From: Mixophyes australis
Lineage: Eukaryota > Chordata > Amphibia > Anura > Limnodynastidae
Direction: 5' to 3'
NCBI GenBank assembly: GCA_036250195.1
Contig: JAVHZZ010000001.1
Location: 381,469,907 to 381,533,906, forward strand
Length of the DNA: 64,000 bases
Shown: positions 32,885 to 44,209 of the stretch, piece by piece
How the letters are laid out: each line of letters begins with the position of its first letter
How positions within the stretch are numbered: the first letter of the stretch is position 1
Made by a program: the position numbers and the translations under genes
The notes under the pieces: model-generated
The model's database searches: none
Told to the model about the DNA's origin: nothing
The model's input: only the letters and a program-made list of their open reading frames with translations

Positions 32885-33650
32885 ACTCATGTTTGGACAT
32901 CCGTCTGTTTGCGTGTCGCATCTTGCATGAACTTGCTCTGCACGTGCTCCAAAATGGACTTTACACCAATGCAATTGCATACAATTCATGTCTTAATGAA
33001 AACGACACTTACAACTGCCTACTACTTAAAAGGCACAATGGGGGTAGAAAGGGGCGCACAAAGCTAGACCAGATACAGTAAGGGAGTGCAAAGTGCGTGC
33101 CAATGCAGATGCAGTTGATTCAAGCCCTGGATTTCTCATAAATACTCTTGTTTCATCTGTACGATTTGTACCAGCTACAGGGCAGTTGTAAGTGTCGACC
33201 GATAGTGATGGCTGTCATGGCATAGTATTTGTTTGGAGAAGTACATGAATGCGTGTCACTAGATAGACCATAAAAAAGCATTGTATGTTCAGTACACATT
33301 AAGATCATTGGATTTATGTATTTAATGTGAAAAAATTAAAATGACCACCCATATTTTTATTAATGACAATACTGTTTAGAGTTGCTCATTTATTTTATAA
33401 TATAATCTTTCTTGTATACGTTCTGATGTGACCTTATATTGCTTATATGCTTGGGTGCATACTGCACTCTGTTATGTCTGTTAACATATGGCATGTAACA
33501 TTTAGGCAGAGCGCACTTACACCCAGAGTCAAAAAAAATAAAAAACGCATCTAGAGATTCTTTTGTATTTGAATATGGGCAGAACAACGCTCAATTTACG
33601 CACTCTTTTTTAAACTTGTGTGCAAATTGCATTAAGACTTGAATCATGCC
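32885..33650 (+). repeat. Dispersed repeat family, copy 1
   Basis: Shares an ordered series of words with 58,975-59,860: the GTTGCGTG/GTTTGCGTG start, TTGCTCTGCACGTGC versus TTGCTCTGTACATGC, CAATTGCATACAATTCA versus CAATTGCATGCAATTCA, GACTGCCTACAG versus AACTGCCTACTA, and CAGCTACAGGGCA. After that both have TGATAGTGATGGCTG-type wording and an AT-rich right half ending near TGTGCTCTGTCTGTC or TGCACTCTGTTATGTC. The family is unknown and no coding is seen. Both copies are diverged. Confidence 0.6.
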
Positions 33651-36395
33651 CTAAGTGTCTCCTGTTATCATGAGAAGCATTGCTAAACTTTCTAGTGAGG
33701 AGGTGAACTGTTGGGGCAGTACTTGGAAAGCCAGAGGTCAAATGTTATTTTGTATGTTTTCGTATTGCAACTTAAAATAATGGGAAATAATGGGAAAAAA
33801 CACTCAAGATAGTCCCAAGCATTTCAGAAAATAGATCCTATACTTGTATACACTTATTTTAATTATTTGCATTATGTACATCTATTAGCTCATCAGTTTG
33901 TTGCTGGTTAAAAAAAATTGAGGTTTACCTTTAAAAGATTATTAAAGTCGAATGGCTAAAATGTTTATGCAGTTATAGATCAATAGACATTATTTAAACA
34001 AATTTAAAATGACAACAATGGGCTTTTTTTATTCTCTTATTGGGTTTTACTAAGTCAACGTAGAAACTGTTATAAAGATATGTGGTAAGAATAGCCAGTA
34101 AGTTAAGGTTTATATAAGATAACTAATTAGGACATAAAGAGACTGATTTTGAGTAGGATGAAAGGGAGTTTTTAAACATTAACTATGCATTTTCTAAGTG
34201 CGCATACGGATGGAAACAGCATACCTGTGTACAGAGTACAATATTTGCTTATCCCTCTGTTACACCTATTTAAGTCTGTTTTAACAAGGCATTTTAATGT
34301 AGGCAGATACACCTGCAGATACACCTGCTTAGAGGCATATCTGTTGCGAGTGCTTAACCATAGGAGCAATGGTCTGTGCTGATAATTATCATCTGCCGTG
34401 CAATATTTTGTTATTGAGCAATTTGACTATTTTCTAAAGGTATAAGTGCTGTCTTAGAAGAGTTAGAACACTATCATTAATAATATTTTAAAGTAAATTA
34501 CTGAAAGTATAACACTTTGGCGTTTTCTAAAACATGCAATAGACTTGAAATAGAGCTAAAAGTTTTGATTTAAAACAAGGATATATATAGATAAATTACA
34601 GTTTAAGAATTTGGATTGTAAACCCAGAGATTTTAGCACGGGTTCTATATATACCCAATCTAGGAGTTTCACTGCTTTTTTAATTCAGTTGACACCAACA
34701 TACAGTATATTGAAAACCTCTCCTTTTAGCTTAATTAATTGCTATGTTTTAGTAACATTATCTCTCCCTTCTCTGTTCGGTATAGAACCTAATTGTTCTT
34801 CTTCAATAACCGTTTATAACAGTGGTTCTGATCTATCAGTCAATGTATTGGGGAAATGTCAGCACATCAATATATTGATATCTGTCATGAATAAATAGTC
34901 TAAATCCCAATGGCCTTAGAGAAACTTCTTAAAATCAATTTCTTCCCATTATAGCCAAAATGCTCCTTAAACTTACTAAATTATCTTAATGCACATAATT
35001 TCCTAATGTTTCAAGCCACTCATGCTCATATTGCAATAATATTAAAACAAGGTAAAGGTCCTCTAAAATGTCAAGTTTTTCCTGTTTGAACTAGAAATAA
35101 TATTCCCCATGACTGACATGGTGGGAAAAAATATTCTGGGGAAAATGTGAATATTGTAAAACCAAACCCCAGCCCGTTTACTCATTAAAATACTTACCTA
35201 CAATCAAAACATTTTTTAAAATATCATGCAACGTTAAGAAAGAAAAAAAAAGAACATTTGTCATGTTGGCTAGTCTCCGATGTTAGAAATTGATGAAGTT
35301 GTAGCTGACAAGCTGTCAACAAAAAACAGTAACTAATTGTAAAGTTGTCTAAGACTAGTAAGAACTGTGTACACCTGTCTTTCTCATTCTGTTTTGAACA
35401 GAGTATGAGAATTGACCTATTCATGTAATAAAAGTGAAAACTCCAAGAATGGTATACTAAAAGCATCTATTTAATTATAGTAAGGGTAGTGTCACAAGAG
35501 TACTTTGCAAGCTAGGATGGTTTCATCCAATTACATGGACTACATCATGGTTTTTCTATTTTCATGTCATAGAATTTATAAGAAGGTATGACTGTAATCT
35601 GTTGGTTACCATGTATAGTTAAAATAGAATATTACCCTGTGTCAATTCTTTTCACACTCCCAAAAGCTAAATTAAATGCAGAAAGTAAAAATATCTCCAT
35701 AGTGACATGATATACTGAGTTTGTGGCCCTGTTAGCCCTGTTAGCACAAGCAAAAATGAACAAGATTGTTAAACTGCTGCTGGCTGCTGTAGAATTCACA
35801 TGAAAAAGTAAAAGTTGACATTACAGCAACATTATTAACGTAGGGCAATAATTACTCTTTCATCAAACTTTAACAAAATAAAATACATCAATATAAAATT
35901 GCTGTTAGTTTTTGATGTATTTAGAGTATGAGAAACCATTGTACATTAAAGTAAAATTGGGGTTTTTCATACATGAAACAATTTCAGTGCCGGGACAGAA
36001 TGAAACACTTTAATTGCTTATTGTAGTCAGCCATTGTTTATTTGTTACAAGTGTATACACAGTTTTGTATAGCATAGTAAACATTACACAAGAGCTGAAC
36101 GAAAAGTAAACAGGAGTAGAACGTTCTACCTGGAAACACAGCTACAGTAGGACAACATTCAAGATTCACCTGAAACTCCATAATCCTGTTGTTTTTTATC
36201 GTTTCATGCCTGAATGCTTCACACCTCAAGAAAGTTTGTTGGTATCTGTCAGTTTATATCTATGCAATATCCCCTCTGCTAATCAGCCTGCTGTACAAAT
36301 TGCTCAGGCACTTTCTCCTATTACAACATCTTTTTCAGTCTTCTATCTAATAATTGTATTTTCAAGTCTACTCGAGGCTTTGCATGCCATCAGAT
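33651..36395. other. No recognised gene
   Basis: 2.7 kb of AT-rich, non-coding sequence. Short chance frames only, without family motifs. Nothing supportable. Confidence 0.5.
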
Positions 36396-38645
36396 GTATG
36401 AAGAGTTGAAACTGAGTTTGAACTGGATGTGGACTGGACTTTGGGCCTTTCTCCTATTTTAGGACTCTGCAAGGACTCAATTACTACATCTCCTGTACTT
36501 TATTACTCTCCATTCAACACTTCCACCCATTTCCCCATATGGCTCCCCACATAATTACTCCGTACTGCTTGCCCAAGCCTATCCTCTTTATATGCTGTCA
36601 CTTCCCTCTCTACCTTGTTCCCCTCAAACATCCAATCCCACCAACCTTATTCCCATCCTTCCTCTCACTCACCTTCACTTGTTTTGCAAACTCTGGAATG
36701 TAAGATCTGTCTGCAATAAGCTCACTCTCATTCATGACCTCTTTCTTTCTCATCCCTATGTTCTACTGGCCTTAACTGAAACATGGATCTCTCCCTCTGA
36801 CACTGCTTCCCCTGCTTCTCTCTCCCATAAGGGTCTCTCCTTCTCCCACACTCCCCATCCTGGGGACCAACAAGGAGGTGGTGTACGTGTCCTACTGTCT
36901 CCTCGCTACACCTTTGGTGTTATCTCCCCTGAACCCTCCCTCTCTTTCTCCTACTTTGAAGTTCACTCTTCTATCATCTCCACCTTCATGTTGATGTCAT
37001 CTATCGTTCCCCTGGCCCAGTTTCTTGGTAACATTGCCAACTGGCTTTCCCATTTTCTCTCTTCTGATTTTACCACTATTATTATTGGTGATTTTAACAT
37101 CCCTACTGACTCTCCTATTGCTACCGTTGCCTCTAAAGTCCTAACTTTAACTTCCTCCTATGGCCTCTTCCAATGGACAACTTCCGCCACCCACCATGAT
37201 GGTCACTCCCTGGATCTAGTGTTCTCCCACCTCTGTGATATCTAAACTTCTCCAATACTGTCTTCCACCTCTCTGATCATAAAATCCATTCCTTTACCTG
37301 CTCTTTACTCCTTGCTCATTGTCTACCACATAAAGTTGCTCGCATGCAGCATCCTGTCCACAACATTGACCCCATCCTCATGGCTTCCTCACTCGAACCC
37401 CTTTTCTCTCCCATTTCTTCCATATCATACCACTGTTTATCTTTACAGATCAAAACTCCCTGTTGCCCTTGATACTGCTTCTCCAGCCACCCTATTTCGT
37501 CTCTGCAAATACAATCCTCATTCCTGGCACTCCCTTCTTATTCATCTACTCCAAAAGTTCTCCCGCTCCTCTGAACGCTAATGGAGATAATTCTGCTCCA
37601 TTGCTGACTTCATCCACTTTAAAATCATCCTTTCCTCCTACTATTCTGCCCTTTCTCTTGGCAAACAGAGCTATTTCACATCCCTTATAGCCTCCCTGTC
37701 AAATAAACCCCAATGCCTCTTTGCTGCCATTATTCTCTACTGTGTCCTCTCCCTCCTCTTCCCCCCTCATCCATCACTGCTCTCAACTTTGACACCTACT
37801 TCAAAGACAAAATTGACTCTCTACAATGATATCTGTTCTTGCCAGATTTGCCTCCCCCAACTTGCCCTCTCTATCATTCCCTGTGCCACCCTTAATTCAT
37901 ACCTTATTGTAACCGTGCCTGTAATCTTCTCTCCTCCTATTCTTCTACAAACTGTCCTCTTGACCATTTTCCCTTAAATTTTTTTGCTTCCTCTCTCCCA
38001 ATACCTGTCATAGCCTTGCTCACCTCTTTAACCTCTCTCTATAGACTTTTCTCTTACCTTTGGCCTTCAAGCATGTTCTTATCTCCCCTATTCTCAAGAA
38101 ACCTTCCCTTGACCCATCCTCTCTCTCCAGCTATCACCCAATTTCTCTGCTTTCCTTTGCTTCTAAAATTCTCAACAACTTGTCTTCAATTATGTGACCC
38201 ACATTCTCTCTTCACACTCTCTTCTTGACTCTCTCCAGTCTGGCTTCCTTCCCCTTAACTCAACTGAAACTGCCCTTGTGAAAGTAACAAAGGACTTGCT
38301 CTCAGCTAAGTCCAAAGGTCACTTCTTAATTCATGTACTCCTTCGACCTATCTGTTGCTTTTGACACCATCGATCATTCTCTTCTCATCATCACCCTTCA
38401 CTCCCTGGCTCTTCGCGAAACAGCTTTCTCCTGGTTTGCCTCCTACTTCTCTGGCTGCTCTTTATATGCGTCTCTACTTCTGACCCCCTTCGTCTTTCTT
38501 TTTGAGCTCCCCCATGACTCTGTCCTTGGCCCTCTGCTCTTTTCTCTCTCTACACCACTTCTCTTGGTGATCTTATTCAATCATTTGGTCTGCAATACCA
38601 TCTCTATCCCGTTGACACTCAAATCTATCTTGATCTTTTGGGGTA
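36396..38645 (+). mobile_element. L2-clade LINE copy D, 3'-truncated
   Basis: A plus-strand L2 copy that keeps part of the 5' region, the endonuclease and half of the RT. The endonuclease frame is 36592-37245: LWNVRSVCNKLTLIHDLF, ALTETWISPSD, GGGVRVLLS, IIIGDFNIPTD and GHSLDLVFSHL. The normal VTVIYRPPGP strand is altered to MSSIVPLAQ-type wording. RT pieces follow in broken frames: LDSLQSGFLPLNSTETALVK (38,228-38,290), DLSVAFDTIDHSLL (38,345-38,390), [13 protein letters not shown] and, near 38,600, [13 protein letters not shown], where YADD has become YPVD. Homology stops just after this near 38,645, so the rest of the RT and the 3' tail are absent, which is unusual for a LINE. It is clearly older than copies B and E. 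Confidence 0.85.
36592..37245 (+). pseudogene. L2 endonuclease frame of copy D
   Basis: A 217-residue frame covers most of the APE-type endonuclease. It retains the ETW (Glu), GDFN and the S-L-D-L-V-F block. It ends at 37,245 just before the expected SDH catalytic motif, which appears in another frame (SDHKIHSFT at about 37,275-37,300). The domain is therefore frameshifted just before its last catalytic block. The first residues (proline- and serine-rich) correspond to the segment upstream of the NVRSVCNKL start. Confidence 0.8.
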
Positions 38646-38689
38646 ATGGGTTAATATATGAAAAGCATTCATTTAGTGTGTGAATCTTC

Positions 38690-39060
38690 AAACCTCAGCA
38701 AACCCTGGCAGTGATTAGCTGCCTGAGTATGGTAGTGCTTGCAGAACTACAAATGCCAACATACATGTGGTTACCAGTGAATGTCAGAGCATGATGGTGA
38801 TTGGAGACCTACACTTCCTTTTTGAGGGTCTGATTCCCATAGAGAATGCAGACTTGTGCTGGTCAACTGGGGCTGGCTTACATTATGACAGGTTAACCTC
38901 ATGCTGTGGAGGGAGCTATTGTAGTGTGACCACCCAGCCAGACATAGTCTTGTACGAGTAACTGATTTTGCAGGGGGACTACATGATGCTTGTCCACCGG
39001 CATTAAGTAGCCCAGGCTGTAAACACGGATGCTGGTTACACGTTTGGGGCAGGGGCACAC
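38690..39060. repeat. Unclassified repeat related to 6.4-7.2 kb
   Basis: GGTAGTGCTTGCAGAACTAC followed by AAATGCCAACATAC resembles the complement of the 6.6-kb segment (GCTTGTAGAACTACAGGCAC). It begins about 45 bases after copy D stops, so this repeat may have replaced the LINE 3' end. No termini are found. Confidence 0.35.
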
Positions 39061-40559
39061 TGTCAGTTTCAGTTATTTTTTTGTATCGCTGTCAGAATTC
39101 ACTACTCTAGCTCCAGATAACAGCTGTAAGAAAGCAGTTCACAATGACAGCTACAAATATCTTCTCTCAATTCTTGTAATTACCACTCTTTTAAGAACAT
39201 TAATCTAGCTAGTCACCTCCCCTGGACTACGGCAAGAGCTCTCTTTACTATGCAATCAGCCCTTCAATAAAAAGGTCAAGTCAATCAGAACAATTTATCT
39301 CACCTGTTTGTAGCCTTTATAAACTCCCTTAATTTTACCAAACCTTTTGCAGGAGATTTTTTTCTTTCTCTGCTTTTGCTTTGAACTTTTGTTTTGCTTG
39401 ACTGCAAATCATGATTTTACCCTCTACAATCCTTTCACTTCAGCTTATACCTCACTATCAGTGCTCTCAGGACTGAGCAGCTTAGCCAATCGTGGTGAGT
39501 CTCTGATAGTTACTCTAGCCAATGTAAAACTGTAACTCTGGAATGGTGCAAATCTTTAATGTTGTTACATACTGTAGGATGCAGGATGCCTTTAGGACCA
39601 TATTAATATGTGAGGGTTGAAAAAAGAAAGTTGTATGACATTTCAGAAGACTTTCAATTTATTTCAAAATATGCTGAATGCATATTCTGCTAAACATCAT
39701 ATACAGACATTTTTTTCTTTTATGCTGTGGTTTATTATACTTGGTGATATACAGAAAGTCTCATTGGCCAAAACCACCTAATGAAATTGTTTTTACAAGT
39801 GGAACGTTGAACTCCTATTATTTTTTCAACTGGCATAAGAGGAAATAAACTATTATAATATCTGCCGTAATAGTAAGTAAAACATTTTTTTCTCTTCAGT
39901 CACTTTTTGACCTTCTTCACAAGTGCATGTAACCAATAATACCTCTTTTTAGGCATACACAGCTGAATAGGTGCACCCATTAGGTTCTCCCTATGATAAA
40001 TAAGTGCTCATTCCAGGGTCAGACATACTCTATTTAAATCCACTCAGACTTCTCTTTGGCACCTAAGCAACAGGTTGTGTTAGATTTGCTTTGCTTAAGC
40101 AATTTTCTGTCTGACATTAGAATATTGGCCCAGCTTTTCCTAAACAATAATTTTTTGCTTATGATCCTGCAGACAGACAGTATCAAAGATTACTGCTCTT
40201 GGCAACAGAGTGCCAAAACTTTTTAAAAATTTTTTCACTGAATAAACTCACGCAGTCCACAATTTTTTTTTAACCCCTTCACTGCTAAGGATGAGTGTGA
40301 GTCATCATCCAGGCTACCCCAAGACAGCAAGTGCTGAGTCCTATTCTCCTCCAGTGAATAGGCTATAAGAAAACCCACTCATGTTATCCCACTGTGATCA
40401 ATGGGTTTTCTAATATTGCTGGAGTGGTGGAGCATTATGGTTTCAAATGCACATGCATGCCGAAATTGTAGCTTCCTGTTGCACATGCATATTTGGAGAA
40501 AAAAAGAAAAAGTGTCAGGAGAAGAGAGAGCTTTCTTTAGAGTTTCAATCTTCGTATCC
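39061..40559. other. Non-coding; possible LTR-like segment
   Basis: At 39,230-39,540 are GCCTTTATAAACTCCC (a TATA-type word) followed by T-rich and pyrimidine-rich sequence, as in an LTR. No paired ends or target duplication are found. The rest is AT-rich with no gene. Confidence 0.3.
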
Positions 40560-41160
40560 CTTTTAAACATGGGGTACCTTCATTTGAAAGAGAGAAGTAC
40601 CCTTTTACAAATGAGGGTGCCCATGTTTATTTATTGGTTGTTTTTTAATCAGCAGGCAATAAAAAACACTGCTATAGGTAGGAGAATAGGGGGATATGCA
40701 AGTGTTCATTTCTCCCCCTGACTCCAAAGTAAACGGGGGGCTCTCTCATTTGGAAGAGGGGAGTCCTTGGTTTTAAACAATATAATATTAGAGATACAAG
40801 TAAATTTAATGTAAACTAAAGAGTATCAATCCCACCACCCCCTGTTTCTTCGAAGTAACTAGGGGCATCCTTACTTGAAAGACGAGTGCCCCTCTTTAAA
40901 ACCTGGGTGCCTACTTTTATTTTTTGTATGGTAAGCAGCAAACAAATGAAATGAAGCAAAAAAGAAAATATTTATGTAAATACAAGGGTGCAGATTTTTT
41001 TAGAAATCAAATCTCAGCCCCCTGTTTGCCAAATAAGGGGGTACACTTACATTTGAAAGAGGGGATTCTCCTCATTCAATCAATGCTGCTCAACTTTATG
41101 TATTTTCTGCTGATCACATGTAAACACCAGACAAATAAATGCATTATATTTATGTAAATA
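40560..41160 (+). repeat. Old tandem repeat, about four diverged units
   Basis: A unit with the order GGGGTACC..TCATTTGAAAGAG, AGTACCC or GAGTGCCCCT, GGGTGCC, TTTATTTATTGGTTG and a CAGCAAACAAATG-type end recurs near 40,570, 40,730 (shortened), 40,855 and 41,030. Spacing is irregular (about 120-180 bases) and identity is low, so this is an ancient tandem duplication. Confidence 0.5.
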
Positions 41161-42568
41161 TAGTGATGTGTGCATATTTGTACACCTGGAACCCTCTACT
41201 TTAATTTAATTCATACATGCTGCTCCCCACTGCACTGTACAAGGGCATGTGCACAGCTCTCTGTTATTTTCTAACTCTCGGTCAGCTGATTCAAATCAAA
41301 TGTGACTATTTGAATTAGACTCTGTGCACTTTCTGTTCCAGAGTAGTACATCTCCCTAGCTCAAGCATTTTTCCCTTTCTCTACTTCAAATGGATGACTC
41401 CCAATGCCACTCTCCTTGGCTGTTAACTTGTCACAGTACGAGGCAAATCTGAGGATCTTAACCTGTGGACATCCGGCAGAAAACTCCAAACCTCTAATTT
41501 GGCAGTGCTAAACTTGCTTGGCAGAAGGAACTGTGCTACCTCCAGATTCAACTTCATGACATTATGTTTATTTTGTTTTCAATAGGAGGTAACAGCTGGA
41601 CATGACACATTCTTCATATTGTTTCTATCAGCTTTAACACAAAAGTACAACTTTTAAAAATATACAGTATTATAACCACTTGTCTTTGCATCCTTTTCTA
41701 TAAATATATTTTAGCTGCCAGTAATAAAACACTGCAGTATTTTCAGACAGAATGGACAATTTTGCATATTGCATCTCCAGGTCTCCTTGAAAGTGTTCAG
41801 AAATCACAGTCATTTATTTGTATTGTCAAGACAAGGTCCATGATGAAAGCCTATTCATCTTTACTTGAAGCTGAATAAGACAAAAAAACTTCTTTTTGCT
41901 TTGATGCAAGTACTGCTCTACGTATTGAAGATTGCAGGATGCAAGCTACTATACTGAAATCTAAAATTATTCTCATTTTGAGAACATAATATAAACAATT
42001 GTAAAATAATGCAATAACAAAAAAATATTTTATTACATATTGATTGTACTAATAATTTCTATTTACTTGACAATCTATTGATATTTTAGATCTTATGTTT
42101 GTGTAACTATACATTGCTGCTATATTTATGTGTCACATAAATATTTATATATATATTTATAATTCAATTAGAAAGATAATTTCCAACTGTTTAGTAAATA
42201 TGAGACTTGAAATTATTATTTCTAAATAAATTTATGTAATGTATTTTATTTGCCCTAAACAAGTCATAGCATGGAGTAAAAAAAAGATAAAGCAACACAA
42301 AGGCAATAGAGCGCTCTGTGTAGCAAGTACAATCTAATAAAGTAGTCGGAAATTCAGGTAACAAAACATTCATAGAATTATGAAAATTTACCATCACTAC
42401 ACAATTATTTCAATTCAACATTAATTTAACGCTAATTGTCATCTTTGTGCAAGTTGTAATGCTAGTTAAATAAAATGTAAGTAAACAAACAGAAAGCATA
42501 ATGTTTCTTTTCTTTTTTGGGTGAGAAAGCCAAGCTCAGGAATATGCACAAATGGAAAATGGTTCAAG
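41161..42568. other. No recognised gene
   Basis: AT-rich non-coding sequence leading to the TG/TA/CA microsatellite at the 5' edge of LINE copy E. Confidence 0.5.

Positions 42569-42612
<44 letters not shown>
42569..42612. repeat. Compound TG-TA-CA microsatellite
   Basis: TG, then TA, then CA repeats directly upstream of LINE copy E. A further TA run lies directly after its 3' tail. Confidence 0.95.
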
Positions 42613-42613
<1 letters not shown>

Positions 42614-42622
42614 TCCTATATA

Positions 42623-44171
42623 CCCTTCTCATCCTCCTTGACCTCTCTGCAGCCTTTGACACCGTTGACCACCCCCTCCTCCTTCAAACCCTCCAGTCTT
42701 TCGGCCTCTCCGGCCCAGTCCTGTCCTGGTTCACCTCTTACCTTACTCACCGTTCCTTCTCTGTCACCACCTCTGGGTCTCTCTCTCCCCCATCCACCCT
42801 TCCAGTCGGGGTCCCTCAGGGCTCTGTTCTGGGACCCTTACTCTTCTCTCTATACACCTCCTCCCTGGGTGAACTCATCAGCTCCTTCGGCTTCAGCTAC
42901 CACCTTTACGTCGACGACACTCAACTATACCTCTCCTCTCCCTCCCTCCTCTCTAGGGTGTCCGCCTGCCTCTCTGCCATCTCCTCCTGGATGTCCTCTC
43001 GATTCCTCAAACTTAACCTTGCCAAAACTGAGCTCATAGTTTTTCCTCCCTCTCATACCCCATCCCCTTCTGACCTCTCCATCACTGTCGACAACACCTC
43101 TATCTCCCCTGTCCCCCAACTTCGCTGCCTTGGTGTCATCCTCGACTCCTCTCTCTCCTTTGGCCCCCACATCCTCTCTATTGCTAAATCCTGCCGCTTC
43201 CAGCTGCGCAACATCGCTCGCATCCGGCCCTTTCTCTCCCAAGATGCCACCAAATGCCTTATCCATTCTCTGATCATCTCCCATCTGGACTACTGCAACC
43301 TCCTCCTCACTGGCCTCCCCCACTCTCATCTCGATCCCCTTCGTTCCATCCTTAACGCTGCAGCTAGGCTTATTTTCCTCTCTCGCCGCTCCTCTTTTGT
43401 CTCCCCCTCTACCTAGCCCTTCACTGGCTCCCATTCCCCTTCAGAATCCTCTTTAAGCTCCTCACACTCACCTACAAGGCCCTCGCCAACTCCACTGCGC
43501 CCTACATCTCCACCCTCCTCTCTATTCATGCTCCATCCCGCCCTCTCCATTCTGCCTCTGACCGTCGCCTCTCTTCCCCCCTTATAACCTCCTCCCACGC
43601 GCGTATCCAAGACTTCGCCCGCGCTGCCCCCCTCCACTGGAACACGCTCCCTCCCTCCATCAGAACTTCCCCTAATCTGTCCAGTTTCAAACGGGCCCTA
43701 AAAACCCACCTTTTTCTTAAAGCCTTTCTGTCTCCCACTTAACTTCCTACCTTATCTTCTGCTTCCGTCCCCCTACTCTCCCTCTCTCCCCTGCATCTCT
43801 CTGTCTGTCCACCCCTCCTTTTAGATTGTACGCTCCTCTGAGCAGGGCCATCTCTCCTCCTGTTTCCACCACTTCTAACTCTGCTCTCCAGCTACTTAGC
43901 CCTCCTCCTCGAGGGTCCTCCACCCCACGTCCACTCTCGCTCCCTCCTCCCCCCTGGGGGTCTCCCTGTCTTCCGCGCCCTCCTTCTTGGGCCCCGTCAT
44001 TTGCGGATCCTCCCTCCCCCTTCCCTGCCCTCTCTAGCTGTGCATTGAGCTTACTGAGTTGCTGTGTGTTACTGTACTGTAGTGTCTCCCATTGTATTGT
44101 AATTTTGTTTGTCTCTGTACGGCGCTGCGGATGCCTTGTGGCGCCTTATAAATAAATATTAATAATAATAA

Positions 44172-44174
<3 letters not shown>
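42623..44174 (+). mobile_element. L2-clade LINE copy E, 5'-truncated, young
   Basis: A plus-strand copy nearly identical in wording to the 3' half of copy B. It begins in the RT domain at [17 protein letters not shown] and runs to the full 3' UTR (CTCTGTACGGCGCTGCGGAT, GCCTTGTGGCGCCTTATAAA) and AATAATAATA tail. RT blocks: [48 protein letters not shown] and [15 protein letters not shown]. The catalytic YADD is YVDD (42907-42918), and four residues present in copy B are missing after it. A one-base loss in a C run near 43,400 (five C here, six in copy B) ends the frame at SFVSPST. The element sits between TA tracts. Confidence 0.93.
42625..43416 (+). pseudogene. L2 RT fragment of copy E, frameshifted
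   Basis: The open frame starts in microsatellite sequence before the LINE, so its first residues are not LINE-derived. True RT sequence begins about residue 37 ([12 protein letters not shown]). It lacks the fingers region because of truncation, carries YVDD in place of YADD, and stops about 130 residues early because of the single-base C-run deletion. After it the correct frame continues in the DNA to 43,740 ([24 protein letters not shown]). Non-functional. Confidence 0.85.

Positions 44175-44204
<30 letters not shown>
44161..44204. repeat. ATA tail and TA microsatellite after LINE copy E
   Basis: AATAATAATAATAATTA followed by about 15 TA units. The first part is the LINE tail; the TA part may be target sequence. 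Confidence 0.9.
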
Positions 44205-44209
<5 letters not shown>

